This document shows, piece by piece, positions 42,922-50,065 of a DNA stretch of 56,841 bases. Each line of letters begins with the position of its first letter. Position 1 is the first letter of the stretch. The notes beneath the pieces are model-generated. The model ran no database searches. It saw nothing but the letters and a program-made list of their open reading frames with translations, and was not told the DNA's origin. The DNA comes from Bacillaceae bacterium S4-13-56 (lineage in GTDB: Bacteria > Bacillota > Bacilli > Bacillales > JAWJLM01), in assembly GCA_040191315.1 (NCBI GenBank), contig JAWJLM010000027.1, positions 1-56,841 of the forward strand. The letters run 5' to 3'. A program made the translations under genes and the position numbers.

Positions 42922-43767
42922 TTAATTTTGCAAAAGACTATTCTCGATGGATTCATCCTCTTTCCCTATTTCTTCATTTTCATTTTCGTTTTCTATTTCC
43001 ATTTTTTGAGGTTTAAAGGTCACAGGAATTTCCATGGTTGGTAGAGGTAGATCTTGATTATACCATTTTATTAAATCTTCATCACTAGGATCCATTATAT
43101 CTGGAATCATTATACTTAATTCGTCCTCATTCAGCCAAGTAACAGCGGTAATTGGATATGTACCATCTACTTTTAGCTTTGAATCCCCAGAATATAGTAT
43201 AAGTTCTTCCCATTTTTCTAAATCTATAATCTTAAATTTATCTGTAGTTACAACACTATCTTTATTCTGAAAAAAAACAAGAGCAACCTTTGTTCTTTCT
43301 GGGGAAAAATAGGCTTCTTTAAATTTAGTTAAATCAGCAACAAGGATCGAGAAGATTTCATCCTGGAGGATATGCAACAAAATGTATGATTTTCTCATAA
43401 TATCTGGTCCGTATTCTAGCAAATAAATGGATTCTTCTTGTTCCAAAGATAAAAGGCGCATTCTTTGTAGTTCCGCTTCAGGATCCTCGGAGACTTTTAA
43501 ATATCCATGGAGTAATGGAACATCTTCCATATGAAAAGTAACAGTTCCCGTGTCGAAAGGTAAAGTGATTTCTTGAATATCCTCAGGTTCCTCAATTGTT
43601 TCATAGGTGGTTTTCGGTTCTTCCATAGAACCTTCTTCAAATCTAGGTTCAACTGTAACCTCATGATTGCTGCCTCTCCACTCACTCAAAATTAGAAAAA
43701 TCCCTATCAAGGAAAAGGTTAAAATAATAAAAATGAGTAAGGCTTTTCGAGGTAAATTATGGAACAT
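42922..43767 (-). CDS. Membrane-anchored extracytoplasmic protein, unknown
   Basis: 281 aa. A single N-terminal hydrophobic segment (about 8-28, LLIFIILTFSLIGIFLIL) after a basic start suggests an uncleaved anchor with the rest outside. The outer part has acidic, Glu/Pro-rich linkers (about 38-65 and an acidic tail with NENENEE repeats) around a beta-rich core that includes SPERTKVALVFFQNK and AVTWLNEDELSIM, reminiscent of beta-propeller-like strands. I do not recognise a family. The ATG follows AAGGAGGG. It precedes the nitroreductase gene by 14 bp. Confidence 0.72.
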   Translation of the reverse strand: MFHNLPRKALLIFIILTFSLIGIFLILSEWRGSNHEVTVEPRFEEGSMEEPKTTYETIEEPEDIQEITLPFDTGTVTFHMEDVPLLHGYLKVSEDPEAELQRMRLLSLEQEESIYLLEYGPDIMRKSYILLHILQDEIFSILVADLTKFKEAYFSPERTKVALVFFQNKDSVVTTDKFKIIDLEKWEELILYSGDSKLKVDGTYPITAVTWLNEDELSIMIPDIMDPSDEDLIKWYNQDLPLPTMEIPVTFKPQKMEIENENENEEIGKEDESIENSLLQN

Positions 43768-43794
43768 TTTACATGTTCCCTCCTTTTAAACTCC

Positions 43795-43962
43795 TTTATC
43801 CTGCATAACGGACAGTCATACCGCACCTCAAATCTTTAGTAAAACGAGAAGAGTAGGTGGGGGGATAAACTGCCCGTAAATGTCCGAATGGTTTAAGGGC
43901 CTCATGCCCTTGGGTGCTAACAATCAGTCAGCAAAGGCCACTGATTAAAAGTTTCACTTTAT
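43795..43962 (+). repeat. Repeat family C, copy 4 (short form)
   Basis: TTTATCCTGCATAACGGACAG at the left, AGAGTAGGTGGGGGGATAAA in the middle, GGCCACTGATT...GTTTCACTTTAT at the right. Lies between the membrane-anchored gene and a second partial C copy. Confidence 0.8.
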
Positions 43963-44081
43963 TATAACAGGATTCTTGATAAATATGCATCTACTTGTAA
44001 TTGACAAACAGGTAATTTTCCTCGAAGATAGGTACTAAATCTATGGATAAGAATATCTTTTTATAGAAACTTATTCTATTA

Positions 44082-44145
44082 TTAGGTCATACTCTTGGTT
44101 GCTAACATTAGTGGGGGACGGCCACTGATTGAAGTTTCACTTTAT
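44082..44145 (+). repeat. Repeat family C, partial copy 5 (right end)
   Basis: Only the last 64 bp: TTAGGTCATACTCTTGG, GGGGGACGGCCACTGATTG, GTTTCACTTTA. The left part is missing. Confidence 0.7.
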
Positions 44146-44149
44146 ACAC

Positions 44150-44210
44150 CAAAAAAAGCTTATGAATTGTTCGAATTTTCTTGTTTCGAAGGGCGCTTGT
44201 GCTTTTCTAA
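44150..44210 (+). repeat. Repeat family B, partial copy 5 (right end)
   Basis: AAAAAAGCTTATGAATTGTT, then TTCTTGTTTCGAAGGGCGCTTG and TGCTTTTCTAA. It directly follows partial C copy 5, a composite of two truncated repeats. Confidence 0.7.
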
Positions 44211-44314
44211 TTTCTTTCTAAACAAGTAGATTAGGGTTGTATAGAGTCTATTCGAATCACATTCTAGGCCGACTAATCATACAATACACCATATCACAAT
44301 AGGTGGTGATGGGT

Positions 44315-44512
44315 ATGAAGTGGGTCTACTGGTTAGATGCTTTAATTGTGTTAATTTTGCTCGGTAGTGTAGGACTTCATGCTATGGGAAAAATAGAAGA
44401 TCTTTTGTTAATCATCGTCGCAATACCTTCGTTAGTGTACCTGGTTGTTTTGACAGATTTTCTACACAAAAAATTCGCCAATGCCAAAAAACACAGAAAA
44501 AATAAGTTATAA
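44315..44512 (+). CDS. Small two-helix membrane protein, unknown
   Basis: 65 aa. Hydrophobic segments lie at about 4-22 (WLDALIVLILLGSVGLH) and 31-49 (LLLIIVAIPSLVYLVVL), followed by a basic tail (KKHRKNKL) that should stay in the cytoplasm. The ATG at 44315 follows AGGTGGTG; two earlier GTG codons lie in that site. A terminator follows. Family unknown. The upstream 200 bp contain truncated C and B repeats, so its promoter must be close. Confidence 0.7.
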   Translation: MKWVYWLDALIVLILLGSVGLHAMGKIEDLLLIIVAIPSLVYLVVLTDFLHKKFANAKKHRKNKL

Positions 44513-44530
44513 TGGTTGTATCTTATAGGG

Positions 44531-44559
44531 AAAGGGTGGTATTCCCTAACACCCTTTTT
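44531..44559 (+). terminator. Terminator of the small membrane gene
   Basis: AAAGGGTG/CACCCTTT with T run. Confidence 0.75.
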
Positions 44560-44745
44560 ATATATCATTTACTAACAAATGTTAACCATTGAATTCTGCA
44601 AGAATTTTGCAAATTTCTATACTATAATTCAATGGAGTAAGCTGGTGCAAAGGGTTTGGTAATAAAGATGAATGACCTTTATAATAAAGTGGGAAGTTTC
44701 TTTAGTGAATCTTTTTTGGAGATTGCCTATCAATTTGAACAAAAA

Positions 44746-45023
44746 ATTAGCGCCGCATTCCCCTTCAAAATCTTGTAGTTATAATATAGCAGCTCGTTAT
44801 TTTATTCGGCCATATCAAAAATCCATGTCTGAAAATTCATGGGTGTCCTTGCAGGCCAAAGTTCCTGTAGTGGCAAAAAGAACATCACAAACTTTATCTT
44901 CGTTAATTAGTCTTCACCAGGCAATTAAGTCACCAAGGGTGGCTTAATCGTGCTTGTTTGTACTGTATTCAAGATAAGGGATGTTCCATCAAATTGCGTA
45001 AGCAATTAGTTGGAGAGGTTCAC
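44746..45023 (+). repeat. Repeat family E, copy 2 (two IS605-like ends apart)
   Basis: The left piece (44746-44778) matches the left part of copy 1 (ATTAGCG...CCTTCAAAATCTT). The right piece (44976-45023) matches its right part (GGGATGTTCCATCAAA, TTAGTTGGAGAGGTTCAC) with a hairpin AATTGCGTAAGCAATT. The 200 bp between have no supported gene. It resembles a decayed or deleted element. Confidence 0.45.
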
Positions 45024-45131
45024 ACAAGGGAGAAGGATAGGGACAATTTCTCAAAAAACAGCAGGTGTTTTTTTGTTTATATTGGGTGTTATTGATACTC
45101 TAACCTACTAGTAGCATTAAGGGGGAAGAAT

Positions 45132-45659
45132 ATGGATAAAAAGAGAAAAAGATTTTGGTTTCGATTGCTTTTACTTTTGGTATTAGTGGGCTTAACCATT
45201 ATATTTATCGTAAATAGTCTACAAGATGAGAAAAAAAGAATAGATACAGGAGATATGGCCCCTGATTTTATTTTAGAAACTTTAGACGGGGAAAAGGTAC
45301 AACTAAGTGATTATCGTGGACAAGGCGTTTTTTTGAATTTTTGGGCAACCTATTGTCCACCGTGTAAAGAAGAAATGCCATATATGGAGAACCAATATCA
45401 TTATTTTAAAGATAAAGGTGTGACCGTTTTAGCTGTTGATGTAGGCGAGCCTAAAGTTACTGTCGAAGGCTTTGTCAACGAGTATGGACTCACTTTTCCG
45501 ATATTACTTGATCCTTCAGAGGACGTGATGAACGCATATGGTATTGGACAGCTCCCTGTGACTTTTTTAGTAGATAAAGAAGGAATGGTTATTGATCGTA
45601 TTACCTCAGGTTTAACAGAAGAACAGATCTATGATTATATGGAGCAAATTCAGCCATAA
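45132..45659 (+). CDS. ResA-like membrane-anchored thiol-disulfide oxidoreductase
   Basis: 175 aa. N-terminal membrane anchor (about 10-29), then an extracytoplasmic thioredoxin fold with FLNFWATYCPPCKEEMPYME. The active site is Cys75-Pro-Pro-Cys78, where B. subtilis ResA has CEPC. The cis-Pro loop is GQLPVTFLVD. ResA reduces apocytochrome c haem-binding cysteines; related StoA acts in spore cortex formation. It stands alone: no resB/resC or cytochrome gene follows, so the partner is uncertain. The ATG follows AAGGGGGAAG. Confidence 0.85.
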   Translation: MDKKRKRFWFRLLLLLVLVGLTIIFIVNSLQDEKKRIDTGDMAPDFILETLDGEKVQLSDYRGQGVFLNFWATYCPPCKEEMPYMENQYHYFKDKGVTVLAVDVGEPKVTVEGFVNEYGLTFPILLDPSEDVMNAYGIGQLPVTFLVDKEGMVIDRITSGLTEEQIYDYMEQIQP

Positions 45660-45732
45660 AATGGACAAATAAAAAGATTATCTTTTCAAGTTCTCTCAAA
45701 TTTCTTATACTACTCTAAAGAGGTGAGAGTAT

Positions 45733-46233
45733 TTGAATACATATCGAGAAGGGACAATAGATGATCTACCTAGTATTCTATCCATTGAGAATCAGGAAAT
45801 TTTAAACGGTGTTGCCTTATTTGATGTAGAACCAAAGACAATAGAAGAAAAAGTAATCTGGTTTGAACAATTTAAAGACTGTAATACATTAATTGTGGTT
45901 GATGTTGATGGAGAAATGGCGGGGTATGCTTATGTGTTGCCCTATCATCAAAAGCTCGCCTATCAATATACAGCGCAACTTTCCATTTATATTGATCCAA
46001 CTTATCAAGGAAAAGGGATCGGAAAAGAATTACTGAAACAATGCTTGCAAAAGTCAGAGGAAGTAGGGTATAAGACAGTACTTTCTTTAATTACTAGTGA
46101 AAATGAGAAAAGTATCAAGTTGCATGAAAAGTTTGGATTTAAATTAGTTGGTACCATGAAAAAAGTAGGCTTTAAATTTGATCGTTGGTTGGATGTCTCT
46201 ATATATCAATGGTTTTCTTCTGCAAATTTTTAA
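45733..46233 (+). CDS. GNAT family N-acetyltransferase (phosphinothricin acetyltransferase-like)
   Basis: 166 aa. IDDLPSILSIENQEILNG at the start and the acetyl-CoA loop YIDPTYQGKGIGKELL with Q-G-K-G-I-G are typical. SIKLHEKFGFKLVGTMKKVG followed by KFDRWLDVSIYQW is the C-terminal signature of the PAT/YwnH group, which acetylate phosphinothricin or methionine derivatives. The TTG start follows AGAGGTGAG. Substrate is inferred only from the family. Confidence 0.85.
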   Translation: MNTYREGTIDDLPSILSIENQEILNGVALFDVEPKTIEEKVIWFEQFKDCNTLIVVDVDGEMAGYAYVLPYHQKLAYQYTAQLSIYIDPTYQGKGIGKELLKQCLQKSEEVGYKTVLSLITSENEKSIKLHEKFGFKLVGTMKKVGFKFDRWLDVSIYQWFSSANF

Positions 46234-46251
46234 TCGAAACATTATCAAATG

Positions 46252-46279
46252 AAAGTCGTCTTCTGCAGGCGACTTTTTT
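46252..46279 (+). terminator. Terminator of the acetyltransferase gene
   Basis: AAAGTCGTC/GGCGACTTT (one G-T) and T run. Confidence 0.8.
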
Positions 46280-46281
46280 AC

Positions 46282-46590
46282 AAGATAAAGTATAAAATTT
46301 GTCTAGCTCCAGCGCCCTATCGACTAGAGTCGGTTCCCTCCTCTCCATCGATAAGTCAACATCGATGAAGGAGGTTCGGTTAAAAACGCGACATCCAATT
46401 ACTCGGCCCACCGAAAACATTTGTCGCAACACCGAACTGACTCGCATCCTGCGAGCCCTCGTGAACCGTGTTTCCTTTGGGCCTACACGATGTAGGTCAC
46501 GTCGGCGTTGTCACACGATGTGACGGTTTTAGCCGACGATCCTTAATCCACCGCCTTACGTCGATGATCAAGGGCGCTTGCGCTTTTCTT
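46282..46590 (+). repeat. Repeat family A, full copy 2
   Basis: Starts two bases after the terminator. GTCTAGCTCCAGCGCCCT at the left and AGGGCGCTTGCGCTTTTCT at the right include an 8-bp inverted pair AGCGCCCT/AGGGCGCT. Near-identical to copy 1 through most of its length, with a diverged segment at about 46475-46550. It ends 17 bp before the methyltransferase start. Confidence 0.85.
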
Positions 46591-46607
46591 ACTAAAGAGG
46601 GGATACA

Positions 46608-47219
46608 ATGGATAAACATTCAGATATCATACGGAAACGTTATAATCGTGTGTCATCGATCTATGATATGATGGATCGAATGATTAAAGAAAAGTGGAGA
46701 GAGGATTTACTTAGCAGTTTATCCGGTAAAATCCTCGAAGTTGGGGTTGGGACTGGAGCGAACTTTCCTTTTTATTCAAAAGAGGCTGAAGTAATAGGTA
46801 TAGATTTTAGTGAAGGTATGTTGAAAAAAGCAGAGAAAAGATTAGAAAAAGACTCCTATAAGGCATCCATTCAGATAGTCAAAATGGACGCTCAAGATAT
46901 GGTTTTTGATGATCATGAATTCGATTATGTAGTAACAAGCTGTGTATTCTGTTCGGTTCCTGATCCAGTAAAAGGGATGAAGGAAATGAAAAGAGTTTGT
47001 AAGCAGGATGGACAAATTCTAATGTTAGAACATATGAAAAGTAACAATCCATTGCTAGGTCCCATCATGGATGTATTGAATCCCTTAACAGTTTCTCTTT
47101 GGGGAGCGAACATTAATCGAAAAACATTAGATAATCTACATAAAGCTGGGATAAAAGTTACGGAAACAGAAGACTTGTTCGGTGGTATTATGAAAAAAAT
47201 TAAAGCAACACCAAAATAA
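46608..47219 (+). CDS. Class I SAM-dependent methyltransferase
   Basis: 203 aa. Motif I is ILEVGVGTGANF at about 43-54. GIDFSEGMLKKAEKRL is motif post-I and DYVVTSCVFCSVPDP is motif II. LMLEHMKS is typical of the UbiE/phosphatidylethanolamine N-methyltransferase group. Substrate is unknown. The ATG follows GAGGGGA. Everything within 310 bp upstream is repeat A, so its promoter lies in the repeat or transcription comes from the acetyltransferase gene. Confidence 0.85.
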   Translation: MDKHSDIIRKRYNRVSSIYDMMDRMIKEKWREDLLSSLSGKILEVGVGTGANFPFYSKEAEVIGIDFSEGMLKKAEKRLEKDSYKASIQIVKMDAQDMVFDDHEFDYVVTSCVFCSVPDPVKGMKEMKRVCKQDGQILMLEHMKSNNPLLGPIMDVLNPLTVSLWGANINRKTLDNLHKAGIKVTETEDLFGGIMKKIKATPK

Positions 47220-47312
47220 AAAGAGTTGGAATTTATACATTGTCCTGCCCTATTTGTCTTATACATTTGCTTGCTTTTTGGAGCTTCATTAGCTTCTAAA
47301 CGTTCCCCAATG

Positions 47313-47348
47313 AAAAAGATGATTCCTAAAATGTAAGGAATCATCTTA
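47313..47348. terminator. Bidirectional terminator (recurrent hairpin, copy 4)
   Basis: AAAAAGATGATTCCT/AGGAATCATCTTATT between the converging methyltransferase and SDR genes. Confidence 0.85.
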
Positions 47349-47352
47349 TTCT

Positions 47353-48093
47353 TTAGTGTTCATAAATCATTTTTTTCGTCATTCCACCATCTACAACAAT
47401 ATTTTCCCCCGTTACAAAAGTATTTTCAGGGTCAGTTAAATAAAAGGATGCTTTCGCAACATCTTCTGGTCTTCCAACCCTCAACGATGGATGCTGAGAG
47501 TGATCAATTAGCCGCAATCCGTCGTACTGTCTAGTTTCAATCCATCCAGGGCTAATAGAATTTACCCGAATATGATAAGGGCTTAATGTCATGCTTAGGG
47601 CATGGGTTAAGCTGAAAATCCCCCCTTTGGAAGAGGAATATGCTTCTGTATTTGGTTCTGACATAAAAGCCCTTGTACTTGCCATATTTACGATTCTTCC
47701 ATGAATGTTTAGATCCTTCCAGCGTTTCGCTAATTCTTGTGAGCAGAGAAAGACACTTCTAAGATTTGTTTGAATGACATTTTCCCAATCTTCTACAGTT
47801 AATGAAAAGAAGTCTTTAAAGGTGCTAATACCAGCATTGTTGATTAATATAGTTGGAATCCCAATCTCCATTTCAAGTTTTTGAATGGTTCTTTGTATCT
47901 GATCGGGATTTCTAAGGTCGCAAAAATAAAAGTAAGCCTTTGATGGAAGGGTGTCCACGAGTTCTCTTCCTTTTCTCTCATCTAAATCCAAAATTATTAC
48001 AGTTGCACCTTGGTCACTATATGCTTTGGCAAGTCCTTGTCCTATACCATTGCTTCCTCCGGTAATCATCACAATATCATTTTGAAATTTCAT
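47353..48093 (-). CDS. Short-chain dehydrogenase/reductase
   Basis: 246-aa classical SDR. TGGSNGIGQGLA at about 11-22 binds the cofactor; the acidic LDLDERK after beta-2 suggests a preference for NAD(H). NNAGIS, the catalytic Ser in NMAST, and Tyr/Lys in YSSSKGG complete the active site. The C-terminal ENIVVDGGM is typical. The ATG follows AAGGGAGG. It ends at the recurrent terminator. Substrate is unknown. Confidence 0.9.
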   Translation of the reverse strand: MKFQNDIVMITGGSNGIGQGLAKAYSDQGATVIILDLDERKGRELVDTLPSKAYFYFCDLRNPDQIQRTIQKLEMEIGIPTILINNAGISTFKDFFSLTVEDWENVIQTNLRSVFLCSQELAKRWKDLNIHGRIVNMASTRAFMSEPNTEAYSSSKGGIFSLTHALSMTLSPYHIRVNSISPGWIETRQYDGLRLIDHSQHPSLRVGRPEDVAKASFYLTDPENTFVTGENIVVDGGMTKKMIYEH

Positions 48094-48119
48094 TTAAGTG
48101 TACCTCCCTTTTCTTATAT

Positions 48120-48160
48120 GCTGACAACTCCCACAGCTGTAGCAGTGGGGTTCTAGGATA
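48120..48160 (-). repeat. Right-end hairpin of a TnpB-related element
   Basis: On the minus strand CCTAGAACCCCACTGC, a small loop, then GTGGGAGTTGTCAGC. The pair CCCAC/GTGGG sits where guide-RNA 3' ends occur downstream of TnpB-type genes. It lies about 200 bp after the relic frame. Confidence 0.4.
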
Positions 48161-48358
48161 CTAACAAGCTTATCTCTTATGCCCTTATCTTTCCTTTCGG
48201 GAAGAGTTTCCACCAAAGTACTGGCTTGAATTCTCCTAAAACATTAACGGACGTATTGCGGTATAGCAAGGCACTACTCTCAACAAGCCTAGAAAGACTC
48301 TTGATATGCTCCTCGTTCCGACTTCTTTTGGACGTTGTCATGACCAATCAGGTTTGTT

Positions 48359-48760
48359 TTATGCGATAAACCAACGCAATGTGTTGCTTTGTGATTGTTT
48401 TAACTGTGCAATCTCGCAGTTATGCAATTCAATAAAATGATCCCACTGTTCGTGGCATAAGTTTACATCAATAGAGTGAAGAGTTTTATTCCTGTTTCTT
48501 ATTAAAAACGCACTATTTAAATCGCGTTGAATCAGAAATTCCCCAAAATCATTCCACCTTTCTGAAAGTTGTTTTTGTTATATTCTCCTTTGATATGGTT
48601 AAATTGACTCGCTTTGCTATTGATTTTCCAAGTCGCTTCTTCCGATTGATTTTCCCATTCTTTTGATTACGAGTTTTCTGTTTCGAATGCTTTTGCAAGG
48701 ACTGAAATCGCATGGTTTCGAGAACCGAGAGAGAGGATTTCATTCGCCGATTTTTCATGT
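48359..48760 (-). pseudogene. TnpB-related (IS605-type) nuclease, C-terminal remnant with frameshifts
   Basis: Three frames, read in order, match the C-terminal part of TnpB-related proteins. The first contains KINRKKRLGKS, the next KASQFNHIKGEY, and the last NDFGEFLIQRDLNSAF, running to a stop at 48359. The usual order R.GKS...KASQYNH...RW..F....QRDL.SAFL is kept. At least two frameshifts separate the pieces, the RuvC-like N-terminal half is missing, and AT-rich debris continues to about 48970. A hairpin resembling the element's right end follows at 48120. Recognition is from memory of the family. Confidence 0.55.
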
Positions 48761-49000
48761 GTCATTTTCCGTTGAACCGTGATCATACGATAATGTTCTT
48801 TTCTTTTTTTTCGCAACTTACGCCATTAAGACTAGGTGATAAGCCGAGTGTTCCAATTTCAGAAAAAATGTTTTTTTATTAGTAGGAATAATGACAGGAT
48901 ATCGATAATAAAATGATTTTGTCGGTTTTCTTGGGTATAAAGGGTAATTCCCTTTAACTATATAGTATATGCCAAATCGTAAGTAAAGGAGGGATTGATA

Positions 49001-49144
49001 ATGACAATTCATTTGTTTTCATTTGCCATCTCGGTGAAACGTCAACAAAAAAGTTTGCCTGATTACGGAATAAAAGTTCCGACTCACCCTGAAGACAAGG
49101 GTTTTGATTGTAAGCAAAAGTATATGTTACAAAATTTCTTGTAG
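49001..49144 (+). CDS. Small protein, 47 aa, possibly YrzI-like
   Basis: Starts MTIHLFSFAISVKRQQKSLPD. The hydrophobic start followed by a basic turn resembles YrzI-family small proteins, whose N-termini read like M-T-x-x-L-F-F-x-T-x-x-I-K-K-R. The rest is hydrophilic. AAAGGAGGG lies nine bases upstream and a TATAGTAT box about 25 bp before that, so expression is likely. It is the first of three consecutive micro-ORFs with strong ribosome sites. Family assignment is tentative. Confidence 0.55.
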   Translation: MTIHLFSFAISVKRQQKSLPDYGIKVPTHPEDKGFDCKQKYMLQNFL

Positions 49145-49173
49145 GGGGAAAGGAACTATTTAATAAGGGAGAG

Positions 49174-49242
49174 ATGATGATGATAAAAAGCAGGCTTGCG
49201 TATTTTTTAGATTGGTTCGAAGTAGTGAAAGATAGCGCGTAA
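49174..49242 (+). CDS. Micro-ORF, 20-22 aa
   Basis: Encodes MMMIKSRLAYFLDWFEVVKDSA, one short amphipathic helix. AAGGGAGAG directly precedes the first ATG and better suits the second or third (49177, 49180). It lies between two YrzI-like frames, 29 bp after the first. Translation is plausible but unproven. Function unknown. Confidence 0.35.
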   Translation: MMMIKSRLAYFLDWFEVVKDSA

Positions 49243-49271
49243 AATTTGGGATTAACGGAGGAGATATAACA

Positions 49272-49405
49272 ATGAAATTGAATATCTTATTTTTAACAAT
49301 TTCATTCGTCGACGTTTAGATTCAGAAGTTGATGAATCGTTTGAAAGAGCACATGACATTGCTCATAAGATTGAACTTACAAAACCAAATATATTTGGTA
49401 ACCAA
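49272..49405 (+). pseudogene. YrzI-like small protein with a frameshift
   Basis: MKLNILFLTIS follows a strong GGAGGAG site and then runs into a stop at 49317. One extra base after codon 11 would give MKLNILFLTIS followed by IRRRLDSEVDESF, the YrzI-like pattern, continuing to NIFGNQM before a terminator. A one-base deletion is therefore inferred. The true stop of the ancestral gene is not clear. Confidence 0.45.
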
Positions 49406-49411
49406 ATGAAG

Positions 49412-49441
49412 TGCTGCCTGATTAGATCGGGCAGCATTTTT
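49412..49441 (+). terminator. Terminator of the micro-ORF cluster
   Basis: TGCTGCCTGAT/ATCGGGCAGCA with T run; repeat B copy 4 starts five bases later. Confidence 0.85.
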
Positions 49442-49445
49442 AATT

Positions 49446-49602
49446 CAAGAAAGTATAAAATTTGTCTAGCTCCAGCGAAAAAGCATCATCGAGTAATCTT
49501 CGAAGTTTTTGCCCCAAGTAATCGCACAAAGGAAAGCTACATAGAGCTACTTCGCAGAAACAAGTGCTTTTCTTGTTTCGAAGGGCGCTTGCACTTTTCT
49601 TA
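49446..49602 (+). repeat. Repeat family B, copy 4
   Basis: CAAGAAAGTATAAAATTTG and GTCTAGCTCCAGCG at the left, AAGGGCGCTTGCACTTTTCTTA-type end at the right. Hairpin GAAACAAG/CTTGTTTC retained. Confidence 0.85.
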
Positions 49603-49613
49603 TCCGAACATAG

Positions 49614-49850
49614 TTATCCTCTTAGCCATTGGTTGACATCTAGTTGTTCTAATAAGGAATCAGCGTTATCTAACTGTCCTTTAGAACGTTGCCATTGGTC
49701 GAGTAAATCTGCATATTGTTGCTGATCACCGTCCGTTTGTACTTGTTGTAATTGGTGATCAAGGGACTGAAACTGCGAGGATAGTGCCTCACGACTTTCC
49801 GTGATTTTATTTTTGTAATTTTCCCATTCCGAAACATAAGGATGATCCAT
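49614..49850 (-). CDS. Small helical protein, 78 aa, unknown
   Basis: Starts MDHPYVSEWENYKNK and is rich in Gln, Asp and Leu with heptad-like spacing (LDHQLQQVQ, LLDQWQRSKGQLDNADSLLEQL), indicating a soluble coiled-coil or helical hairpin. It has no Cys. The ATG has GAAAGGAGTG six to eight bases upstream, a strong site. It is divergent from the radical SAM gene. I do not recognise the family. Confidence 0.7.
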   Translation of the reverse strand: MDHPYVSEWENYKNKITESREALSSQFQSLDHQLQQVQTDGDQQQYADLLDQWQRSKGQLDNADSLLEQLDVNQWLRG

Positions 49851-50065
49851 CCAATCACTCCTTTCTCATTTTCCATAGTTTTTCCTCTTATGAGGGGCTA
49901 TATACTTTGCAGATGAAAAATTACACTTCAAATGTGACAAATGTGAACAAAACAAGACACAAAAAAGTAGTTTGTTATCTACATGATTTTACGAGTCTTT
50001 TTTTTACAATAATTAATGAGATTAAAATATTCACTATAAAGAGATTTGTTGGAGGGATTACTATC

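Noticed and set aside
44669-44947. Frames beginning MNDLYNKVG and MTFIIKWEV
   Set aside because: Cross the left end of repeat E; no usable ribosome site and no family resemblance.
49907-49960. Repeated ATGTGA/TGTGAAC motifs upstream of the radical SAM gene as an FNR or ResD site
   Set aside because: They are direct rather than inverted and do not fit the FNR palindrome; a regulatory claim would be speculative.
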